The position numbers and the translations under genes were made by a program. The notes beneath the pieces are model-generated. The model did not search any database. It had not been told where the DNA came from and worked only from the letters and a program-made list of their open reading frames with translations. Below are positions 22,371 to 30,259 of a stretch of 30,259 nt of DNA, piece by piece (positions within the stretch are counted from its first letter, which is position 1; every line of letters starts with the position of its first letter). The DNA is from Paramecium octaurelia (lineage: Eukaryota; Ciliophora; Oligohymenophorea; Peniculida; Parameciidae): positions 372,198 to 402,456 of the forward strand of contig CAJJDP010000092.1 of assembly GCA_905182995.1 (NCBI GenBank), in the 5' to 3' direction.

Positions 22371-24320
22371 GAACAGTCACAGAATGTATTTAGGCTTGCT
22401 TTGGGAGTTTGCTTATGCAACTTGTAAGATATCAGAACACAAGGAATTATTAACAGATAAAATATCGGGTACACATTTTTAAATGGAGTTGGTTGCACAA
22501 TGCTATCCTTATATACAAAAAGCTCTCTGTATAACACTACTACTAGTTTATGTATTTTCTGCTTCATTGGAATGTACAAAAGAACCAGTTGACCAAGCAC
22601 TGCTAGCTCGTGTTGTTAATTCATTGCATAATTTGTGTGACAATCAATATTAGAACTCTCTTTATAAAAAACACATTCCTTTTGGTTTTTCATCTTATGA
22701 TCAAAAACATGTTATATTTGAGATTTTTAAATTCTCTGCTTTAAAAGGAAATTCTTTATTTTTTAATTTTACAATTATAAAAATCAGTCATGAAAAATTA
22801 TATATTTAAAGGCTTTGGCAGTTTAGCTTTTTAGATTTTGTCTATTTCAATATATATTTGCATTCTTTCATATTAACTTTGTGATAATATCTCCTGATGT
22901 CATTTTTGCTTTATATCTACTTGCTAATCATCTCATGCCCTCTGCAACCCAATCTCGTATATATCCACTTATCCAATTTGAGTTGGATATTATGTTTCAA
23001 GTTCAATTGGATGTGTGGAAAGCTACCTTTGGAGACAGCTTTATATACACTCAAGTCTTTAGCTATATTGTTAACATCATTGTCTAACATTATCAATTGT
23101 TGAGTATTGGCTGGATGATTACAATGCTAGCTAGTTTAAGAAATGGAACGAATTTTACCATCTGATGGAATCGTTGTGCCAGTTTTTGAACTAGCAGTTC
23201 CTCAAATTATTATAAGTGGTTCTTTGTAAATCGATATACAAAACCTATGTATATTTTTTCGCCATCTAACCATTTACTGTTTGTTTCAATAATTTTATCG
23301 CCTGTCTTGTTAGACATGCTAATTTAATACTACTTTAGAATCCCCTTAATGAACTTGAATGCGCAGCATATGCTAGTAAGCTTGTGAATATTCAGCAACT
23401 GTATCAGCTATTGCTTCTATATATTTAAGACTACTCCCAAGATCTTGGTGCTTGTTCTTAATGTTATATCACAAGTGTCTTGAGTCAAAATCTGTATATA
23501 TTGTGCTTGCCTTTCCTTGTATTGCGTTTATTAATTAAATCAGTTATACATGTTCAGTTTCTCTACAACATTTTTCTGCTTATGAGTTAAAATTGCATAA
23601 TTCATGCTAGGCTTCCCCCTAAAATTACTTAACTTAACCTACTTGTAATGCATATTCTTACTCCCTGTCAATATGCTATTGCTGCCTAATATACTTTATG
23701 TGTAACCTTTTTGATTTAACTATTGTTTGCCTGTCAAACTTTAATAATAATCTAACAATATTAATATACATTGTGATTATTGCAAAGCTTCTTGTATTAG
23801 ACCTATCAATGATAACTTATTATTATGTTCACTTCTTATGCTCTTATCTCTGATACTGATTTTACTATAAAATCTTTTACTTTTTTTTTCTCTCTTAGGT
23901 AAAATAGCAATATGCGAATCAGCTTGTCCATTTTAACTGTATTTTTGTTTAGGGAGTTATCCTCATATTCACTGCTTCTCTACATGTTGTAATGCTACAA
24001 TCTTAGTATTTTCAATTCCAGTTGTATAAGTTGGCTGAAGACATATTTATTTCTGATTATAATTATCGTTTATCAGCAGTATATTAAATAAGTTAGTGTC
24101 ATTGCTTGCACAGAGAGTATAATTCTCCTTTTTGGGCTTTTAAGATAAATGCACTTCAATCTTTTCCCTGCCCTCTTCAACTTTCCTATGAGAACTCAAA
24201 CTTACATAGCCCAAATCAATTTTTAAGTTCACTCACACCATGTCTTTATGCATATGGACACACTACAACTAGTGTCCAATACTCTAATAGTGATCCACTT
24301 ATATGTTAAAACTATTGAAG
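22371..24320. other. Continuation of the less AT-rich decayed region
   Basis: Same composition as the cysteine-rich relic to the left, with scattered Cys-containing phrases on the plus strand (for example CDYCKASCIRP near 23772 and ECAAYASKLVN near 23358) that cannot be chained into one frame. These fit further eroded parts of a surface-antigen-like gene. No transposon ends, terminal inverted repeats or tandem arrays were found. Confidence 0.35.
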
Positions 24321-24840
24321 ATCATTGCTAAGCTCATGAAAACAATTTAAGTGGAAATGGCATCTCTTGATTAGTTTGTTAAGCTACGACCTCTGCCTTG
24401 ACTAAATAATCTTCTTATTAAATGGATGGTTGGTGTCTTGTAACGTTTGTTCGAGATCAGTCTTTATATCTCATTTATTAAAGGCTACTATTTATCATCT
24501 TCCTCATCCACTAAACGAACCTTATTCAATATATGAATTTTTGATGGTTCTAATATAAAAATGCATCAGAAGGCTACAATGATTTGTCAATTAACTCAGA
24601 ATCCATTCTAGTCAATTTTAAAATTCTCAAATTTTAAATCGCTTCATTAGAAAAGTATTTAGATATCAATTAGAGTATTTCAGCCTTTATCTTCAACTCT
24701 TTTGAGAGTTGTCTTTTCAATAATATATCACTATAAATGAATCAACCTACCATTCCTACAACTAATCTAAGATTTTTTCATTTTTGCAAAAATCACCTTA
24801 AACATATCTTTGCTGATTTATCAACATGGTTTAATTAATT
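24321..24840. other. Spacer with no supported gene
   Basis: Returns to ordinary AT-rich composition. No coherent frame was found. Confidence 0.4.
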
Positions 24841-25859
24841 TTACTGAATGTAGGAAAAATAAAAAACAAGATTGAGAAGGAATTGGAATGATCTTACGAA
24901 TTTAGCCAAGCTAGAGATTAATTAATCAACAATGTTAAGCAACTGAGTTTTACAATAAAACTAATGAAAAATCTTATTACAAATTGCCTAGTAGTTTGAG
25001 GAAAGTAAAACAATGTAAAACAAAAAGTTCCAAATCAAATTATCAATAAAAATGATAGGTTCATCGGTTTGTTAATTGTTGAAAGATAATTACATTATGA
25101 TTCCTTGATAAAATTTAGAATAGACAGATGGGTAATTAATATTTTCTTCATCAGGCTAACAAAAATCTGAAAATTGAACTAAGAAACAATACACTTAGGA
25201 GTTAAATAGTTTGAGGAATGAAGCCAAGGCATTGGATTTATTAATTCTTTAAAGAGCTGAGAGAGAGAAATAAGGGACAAAGACTGGAGAGCAAAACCTA
25301 AATTTTTAGAAGCTGAATGAAATATTGGCAGAATTCGAGTAGATAATATCATGAAGAAATATAAAGTTTCTATCCATAATTTTGTAAATGAATTTAGGAA
25401 CAACCAACTGATCATTGATTTTGTTGAGATCATTTCTCGAGTGAAATAATGTTGTAAATTAGTCTTATGATTCAAATATTATTCTATTTTGATCAGATAA
25501 TCTTTCTTATGAATCCTAATTCAAATAGTTTCCTTTGATGTACAATTTCTCTAAAGACAAAATTATCTTCTCTCACTTGCTATTAGTTTCAATTTATATT
25601 ATTTACATTTAAATTTACTTTTTTTTCGAACCTTTTGTGAATTATAAAATTAATTTTTACATTAACAGTGTAAGGTCACAATTAAACTTTGCTATTATTC
25701 CTTTTTAACAATTAGTCTTTTTTGGAAGAACTTAATGAGAAGATAGATCTTAATATTTAAGATATTAAGAAGGGGTTGAGTTTATATACCCAGAGGGATA
25801 TGAGAGATTTTTTCATTATTTTGATTAGATTAATCTGTGCTGTCAATTCTAATTGTTGA
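24841..25859 (+). pseudogene. Coiled-coil protein relic
   Basis: On the plus strand several shifted frames read as a charged helical protein. One begins near 24853 (KIKNKIEKELE, then QLINNVKQLSFTIKLMKNL). One covers 25195-25350 (LNSLRNEAKALDLL, QKLNEILAEFEQII). The last, near 25725-25859, contains LEELNEKIDLNIQDIKKG and ends at TGA 25857. Several in-frame TGA codons and shifts show that the gene is dead. Heptad-like Leu spacing and Glu/Lys/Gln content suggest a coiled coil; no family is recognised. Some TAA/TAG codons fall where Gln would suit a coiled coil. Confidence 0.4.
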
Positions 25860-26278
25860 TAACATATAATCCAATAATCCTAAATTTATTAACCATTACT
25901 AGTTTATTTCATTCTTCTGATGTCACCTTGAAAATTGGGATTGTAATTCAATTTAATTCCAAGTCCAATTTAAAAAGCAATTTTAGCTTCTACAACATAC
26001 TCATTCCTTCTTTATTTATTCATTTTCCATCTGAATAGTATTTAAGCCTCATATTACATTATTTTATAATTAATACTATATCAAATGATTTTGCTCAAAG
26101 TTTATTGGTTGGAATATTGTTAAGTCTAATCGCTTCATATAAAAAGAAAGCTTACTATTATTTCAGCAGAAGTATGATATATTTAAGTGAAAAATCACCT
26201 GATACATTTTACTATCATTCTTACTGTTTCGATAACAATATTCAACAATTCGAGAAAAAAATATAAATTCAAACATGA
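25853..26278 (+). CDS. Open frame with hydrophobic segments, hypothetical
   Basis: Open for about 140 codons to TGA 26276, overlapping the end of the coiled-coil relic in another frame. The second half is coherent: a hydrophobic stretch (SLLVGILLSLIASY), then a Lys/Tyr-rich stretch (KKKAYYYFSRSMIYLSEK) and a polar tail. This looks like part of a membrane protein. There is no ATG at a convincing place (the frame opens near a TTG). The length alone is not significant under a single-stop code. It could be a gene fragment or chance. Confidence 0.25.
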
Positions 26279-27258
26279 TAATGCAAGTTATGATCATCAT
26301 ACCAATTATTTTAATTGCCATCTTTTAGGTTTGTCTTGAACTTTCATGATAAATATAAGGTTTCATATTTTAGAATCCTGATAGGTTGAGAATTTATTTT
26401 ACGCAATTAAGGAAATTAAAAAGAAGATATGATGGCTTATTTCTTATTTAAATGATAAATCTGTTTTTATATGCAAACTGTTTCATTAAGCTTTAATTTA
26501 TGGTTTGCTTAGATTTGAAAAACAAAACTTCTTTTGATTTAATTAATTAAAAATCTAACTTTGAATCATTATTCTCATAATTCAACAAGTGGTTTTACCC
26601 AATTATTACATGGAACTAGTTCAAAAGTTATGAAGGAAATATAATTAAATGAAATTGAAGATAATACTTGCAAAGTAAATAATAATAAAAGAATTTAATT
26701 ACAGGTCTGTTATTGTTCAAGTCTCTTTATAATAAATAATAGAAAATAACATAACTTTTCCTAAAATTGTAAGATATCTAACAAGAATTATGCAAACTTA
26801 CTAAAGGGTACACTTATTCTAATTATATTGAAAGACGTACCTTTTTGTATAATTTAACTATGAACAATGCATTCTGTGTATAAAGAAATAATTCGATTCA
26901 AAGTATTTAATTCATACATAATGTATATCCACTATTTTTTTCTATTCTTACCTTTCAAAATCTATTTGATATTGAAAAATTTTACTCTATTCATTTTGAA
27001 GATTGTTTTTACAATTCCTAAATTATAATTTAATGATAATTTTTACTATTAATTTGCAATTAAAATTAACAATTCATGATTGGATTCATTAAATGCAGAC
27101 TTAATTTCTGCATATTTATATCCATAATAAATGCGATCATTTTCAAATATGGTAATTTGTAAGATAATTAATTACTAAAAATTACAAATAAATAAATATT
27201 ATTAATCTCAAATTAATTACTTTTAAAATTTAAATGAGAGTGATCAAAATAAAAATAA
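26279..27258. other. Long AT-rich spacer
   Basis: About 1 kb with no coherent protein, RNA gene or repeat. It ends at a short inverted pair, CTTTTATT (27259-27266) and AATAAAAG (27290-27297), whose right arm touches the rRNA-like island. Confidence 0.5.
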
Positions 27259-27297
27259 CTTTTATTGTTTGAGTAAATTTTTTTCCCCAAATAAAAG

Positions 27298-27690
27298 TAT
27301 GCCAGGCAGAGTCAAAGACTCCTATTAAGCGATAACATCAAACTGACATAAATAGAGTTCCATGACTATGGTTGAAGACAACCATGCCCACGCATAGACA
27401 GATAAGAAATACAGATAAAACTCAGGCCGTCTATGACCTATCTGGGTCTAGCTCCCAGTAGAAGAATTAATTACCCGAGAGTAGAGAGAGCAAGAAACTT
27501 TTCCTATGTGACGTTAATTCACCACAAATGATGCAAGAGATGAAATTAGGAATCGAAGGGAAGGGAAGAAACGACATAAAACCTGAGAAATCAAGAATCC
27601 CGTAAGATACTAAGGAAGTGGATATTGGAATATGGAACTGTGAGGGAAAATGAAGAAAGAAGAAAAATTGGGGAATAATTTTTTGGATCC
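27298..27690 (+). rRNA. rnl (fragment): 5' fragment of a mitochondrial-type large-subunit rRNA gene inserted in nuclear DNA
   Basis: An abrupt island of about 390 bases with clearly higher G+C than everything around it and no open frame. Three stretches match universally conserved parts of LSU rRNA domain I in the right order. ATGCCAGGCAG followed by AGTCAAAGACTCC (27299-27323) corresponds to the 5'-end GGATGCCTTGGCAGTCAGAGG. GAGAAATCAAGAATCCC (27585-27601) corresponds to the GAAATCAACCGAGATTCCC element. ACTGTGAGGGAAAATGA (27637-27653) corresponds to ACCGTGAGGGAAAG. Perfect small hairpins occur between them (ATGGTTG/CAACCAT at 27368-27385; CTGGG/CCCAG at 27442-27458). Its G+C agrees with ciliate mitochondrial rather than nuclear DNA here. 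Similarity ends near 27690 and the rest of the LSU is absent, so it is most likely a nuclear insertion of mitochondrial DNA and not functional. A misassembled mitochondrial fragment is the alternative. Confidence 0.65.
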
Positions 27691-27829
27691 AACACTTCCC
27701 TTATCAAATTAAAATAATTATGAATATAATTCTATATACCAATTGTCATTAGATTATCTTGTCTATTTAAATTTGTTTTCAAACTGTTCCAAGGTTTTCA
27801 ATTGGATTAAATTATTGAGTGTATGTAGG
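27691..27829. other. AT-rich spacer after the rRNA-like island
   Basis: Composition drops back to A/T directly after 27690. Nothing else is supported. Confidence 0.5.
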
Positions 27830-28263
27830 GAGAAATCTAAGCTTAATGTTTAGCAAATCTTTCTTTATTATCTAACTTCTGTGAATCTCCATAACTTTAC
27901 GATTTAACGGGAGAAGTTTCCTTATAAAAAATTGGTTGTTGAATGTGCTGTACATTGAATTAAAATGACGAAGCCTATAAGCCTTTTTTAAGATTCTCTA
28001 CATGTTGTTTGGATAACAAGGGATGAATTAGAGTAAATTTTTATATTTAAAAAGCTAGCTAATTAATTGAATTTACTTTAGATCCTCTAGTTATAAAGCC
28101 TTAGGGTAATTAATTTAAGAGGCTCTTTTCAATATCTGGAATAGTATTTATCATTATGGCATTTATTATGGGATTGATGTTTATATTTACATGTTGTTTT
28201 GGTTATCATCCAGACAATTAGCGCAAATTTGATAATTATAAAAAAATTAGAGATTAAAGATGA
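27830..28263 (+). pseudogene. C-terminal end of a single-pass membrane protein, broken
   Basis: The final frame reads LDPLVIKPQGNQFKR, then a strong membrane segment (ISGIVFIIMAFIMGLMFIF, about 28136-28190), two Cys, and a short basic cytoplasmic tail ending in TGA 28261. This is the layout of the end of a type I surface protein. Upstream, other frames continue with extracellular-looking sequence (for example NFTIQREKFPYKKLVVECAV), with TGA and shifts between. It may belong with the cysteine-rich surface-protein pieces further right, but no link can be shown. Confidence 0.4.
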
Positions 28264-28324
28264 TCATGATAAAAAATCATGAATATTAAAATCATACAAT
28301 CTAACCCACAAGAAATAATTTTGT

Positions 28325-28758
28325 CTTCTTATTAACAGTAGGATAGTCCGTATACAGAACCATTATGCTCGAGAATTGATTATGAACATGAAAATTGTTT
28401 GTCGATACATTATGTAACTTTTTTTATTTATTTGTTATTCCTTGTATTATATGAGATTACCATAAAACATACCAATAATTTCGTTAAATTGGTCTGCAAA
28501 GAATATGATACCTTAGTAAATTTTATATACGAATTACAAATCAAAAAAGTTATTTGAAGATATCTAGATTGCAAAGGATTAGATATACCAAAAACTGATC
28601 ATACAATCTAAGATAATTCAGAACTTGCTTGCATTCATGATAAAATCCATTTACTATTCAAATTCTCTTAGGCTATATCTTAACAACACTAATAAAGAAT
28701 GACATATTTATATAACAGAATTTCATCTATCCCTTACAATGAATAAATTGATTACTGA
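28325..28758 (+). pseudogene. Protein relic with one in-frame TGA
   Basis: A single frame stays coherent across one TGA at 28555 and ends at TGA 28756. Readable parts include DSPYTEPLCSRIDYEHENC, a hydrophobic run (FFIYLLFLVLYEI), CKEYDTLVNFIYELQIKKVI, and after the TGA YLDCKGLDIPKTDH and HDKIHLLFKF. Keeping sense on both sides of the TGA in the same frame supports a gene with a nonsense mutation. No family is recognised. Confidence 0.4.
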
Positions 28759-29300
28759 GTTGAGAATAGAATAAACTGAAAATTCCTTTAAAATTAGAGT
28801 AGATAAAGAATTAGACAAATTAAAAAGAGAACTGGTTGATCCTTAAAGCAAAGATGCAATCCCTGAGCTGAGACAACCGAATGAATGAGATTTTGATTTT
28901 AATTTTGTATCTTAATTTCCAAATTTGGGCAAAAAAAAATATCATTATTTAGATAAATCATTTTTAACAATCTGTTGAGAATAGATACAACTTCAAGAAA
29001 AAAAAGAGTTAGTACCTCCATCCAAAAATTTCTTTCTAATGATTGACATATGAAGAATCAGGCATTTAAACCTTCTATCATGGAAACAATGCACCAATAA
29101 TAATCATCATTTAGAGTAAAGGAGACAATAGTTTTGGAGAATGATTCTACAGAAAATTTGGAAAATACAATCAAGAATGGAAGTTCTTCGTCAACCATTT
29201 GAATATGATGCAAGAATATAGAGGAATGGCAATGACAACAATCGATTCTCTCTCATTTCTTAGATTGTGAAGAGGGAATCTGTGACTAGATTCTCATGAA
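28739..29300 (+). pseudogene. Helical N-terminus followed by shifted pieces, unknown
   Basis: An ATG at 28739 opens a 49-codon frame of charged helix (FKIRVDKELDKLKRELVD) ending at TGA 28886. Further pieces continue in other frames: LTYEESGIQTFYHGNN (about 29045-29095), KGDNSFGE just before an in-frame TGA near 29145, and FYRKFGKYNQEWKFFVNHL. The GDNSF...FYRKFG wording vaguely recalls the Gly-Asp-Gly-Asn-Cys-Phe-Tyr-Arg-Ala-Phe core of otubain proteases, but with the Cys absent and a shift in the middle this cannot be asserted. It is a decayed gene in any case. Confidence 0.3.
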
Positions 29301-29579
29301 GCCTTTGCTAACTTTATTTAACTTACGAGAAATTAATATACGTTTCTCAAATATTAGATTTATTAACAGGCTCAGCTACTTTTTATTTACAATAATTGAA
29401 TTTAATCCTCTTATTTGCTTATTTACATGGATTTAGCGTTTACGCCTGATCAATCTCAATAATTAATATAACCCTATTCAACATTAAAAGGATTCTTATT
29501 TATTCTATTTAAATTTATTTATCATTTGATTGTTTTTGGTTAGATAAAGAAAATGGTTTGGAGAAATGGAAATAATAAC
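29301..29579 (+). pseudogene. Hydrophobic relic upstream of the cysteine-rich piece
   Basis: The frame about 29311-29449 reads as a membrane-like segment (GSATFYLQQLNLILLFAYL) ending at TGA. It resembles the multi-membrane C-terminal part of large ciliate surface proteins that carry DUF4215 repeats, but it lies upstream of such repeats here, so it may be the end of a neighbouring, equally broken gene. Confidence 0.25.
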
Positions 29580-30259
29580 CTATTATTCTGTATTTATAAA
29601 TTGATGGAGCTTGCCATAGTATTTGCGGTGACAATATTTTTATTCTTGAAGAAGAATAATATGATTATGATCAGAATATTCCTTGCAATTAATGTTAAAT
29701 AACATGCTCTATTAATTGATAGAATGCATTAAGGGAGTTTGTGTTCTTGTGTCTAAGGATATAAATGGAAATACTAAATTTTAGAAATTAGTGTTAGTGT
29801 GTGATGATGGAGTATTAGTGAACTAAGAGAATATCTGTGAAGATATATATAATCTATTAGATGATGGATGCTATTTATGTTAATTCAGTTGTTAACAGGC
29901 GTGTAGCTTATGTACTAAAATGGATGTTTATAAAGTGATACCATTGAATGGAAATTGGATGAGTAATAAAACAAATGTGAAACTATATGTGGTGACGGAA
30001 TTATAGTGGAAAATTATGAAGAATGTGATGATTTAATTGATAAAAATGGGTTCTAATGTAGATATAATTGTTAAGAGTTGTGCGTAATTTGCCAGAATTT
30101 TAATTGTCTAATTGTAAAGAAGGATGGCTTGTAAATTTGGATAAGTAGTGTTATTTCTTCTTTGGAGATTCTAAAGTTGTTTGTGAAGAAAAATGTGATG
30201 ACTATTATTCCATAATGTATGAGGGTTCTATCTTTCACAATATTAATGCTATTAATCAT
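29580..30259 (+). pseudogene. DUF4215-type cysteine-rich surface protein, frameshifted and cut by the window edge
   Basis: At least three frames have to be joined. Each carries the hallmark of DUF4215 (Myxococcus-type Cys repeat, CGDGI...EECDDGN...DGC...C). The first has DGACHSICGDNIFILEEEQ. The second has CDDGVLVNQENICED and DDGCYLCQFSCQQACSLC. The third has TCGDGIIVENYEECDD and CRYNCQELCVICQNFNC. A last frame reads CKEGWLVNLDKQC and runs off the right end of the window. These repeats occur in very large extracellular or surface proteins of ciliates, with disulphides between the regular Cys. The frameshifts between every repeat mark a pseudogene, although poor sequence quality would look similar. 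The sequence beyond 30259 should contain further repeats. Confidence 0.65.

Noticed and set aside
25179..25475. Minus-strand frame of 98 codons
   Set aside because: It is the mirror image of a more coherent plus-strand coiled-coil reading, so it is treated as a shadow.
27425..27465. GGGTCTAGCTCCC as a possible RNA polymerase III B box of a small RNA gene
   Set aside because: It matches the B-box consensus poorly, a TTTT run follows only about 50 bases later, and the surrounding island is better explained as LSU rRNA.
29100..29200. Otubain-like core (GDNSF...FYRKFG)
   Set aside because: The catalytic Cys is absent, a TGA and shift lie inside the motif, and no other otubain feature is visible.
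1..30259. CRISPR arrays, bacterial operons, ribosome binding sites
   Set aside because: The reassigned stop codons, telomeric repeats and protein families show a ciliate nuclear genome; no direct-repeat array is present.

Overview
The window looks like nuclear DNA of a ciliate of the Paramecium type. It is very AT-rich. Its long coding regions are full of in-frame TAA and TAG and end only at TGA, which fits the code where TAA/TAG mean glutamine. A short tract of mixed TTGGGG/TTTGGG telomeric repeats at 14965-14986 runs into an assembly gap. Under a code with one stop codon, AT-rich DNA gives open frames of 50-170 codons by chance, so genes are called here only from recognisable protein features, coherent composition, or similarity to another part of the window.

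Left part (1-9127): one giant gene, about 2,730 codons. It encodes a very large GTPase of the VLIG/GVIN1/URGCP class: a degenerate first G-like domain, a long coiled coil, a complete VLIG-type G domain, a Q/N/P-rich linker, a helical C-terminal half, a Cys/His cluster and a C-terminal von Willebrand factor A domain with an intact DxSxS MIDAS motif. I do not know of a described GTPase with this vWA fusion; it is the most interesting object here. One single-base frame change lies in the linker near 6.54 kb.

Centre (9.1-16.6 kb): eroded gene pieces. There is an importin-beta-family (possibly exportin-7-like) relic on +, a coiled-coil relic on - (13.0-13.8 kb), scrambled pieces on + up to the telomeric tract, the 166-base gap, and another broken gene on - (15.8-16.3 kb). 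The telomeric tract suggests a macronuclear chromosome end, so the DNA to its right may belong to an alternative chromosome form, to germline-limited DNA, or to another scaffold joined here.

Right part (16.6-30.3 kb): a WD40-repeat gene with an N-terminal Cys pair and coiled coil, broken by one missing base; directly behind it a decayed, internally deleted relative of the giant GTPase whose P-loop has been lost; a C2H2 zinc-finger relic on -; about 3 kb of somewhat less AT-rich, decayed sequence with a cysteine-rich piece that could be a surface-antigen pseudogene; coiled-coil and membrane-protein relics; an island of about 390 bases (27.30-27.69 kb) that reads as the 5' part of a mitochondrial large-subunit rRNA gene inserted in nuclear DNA; and at the right edge a multiply frameshifted piece of a DUF4215-type cysteine-rich surface protein.

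Overall the picture is subtelomeric or germline-limited: one essentially intact giant GTPase gene, one nearly intact WD40 gene, and many gene relics. The adjacency of a WD40 gene to a decayed relative of the GTPase suggests that the GTPase family duplicates and dies in this environment, as rapidly evolving families do.
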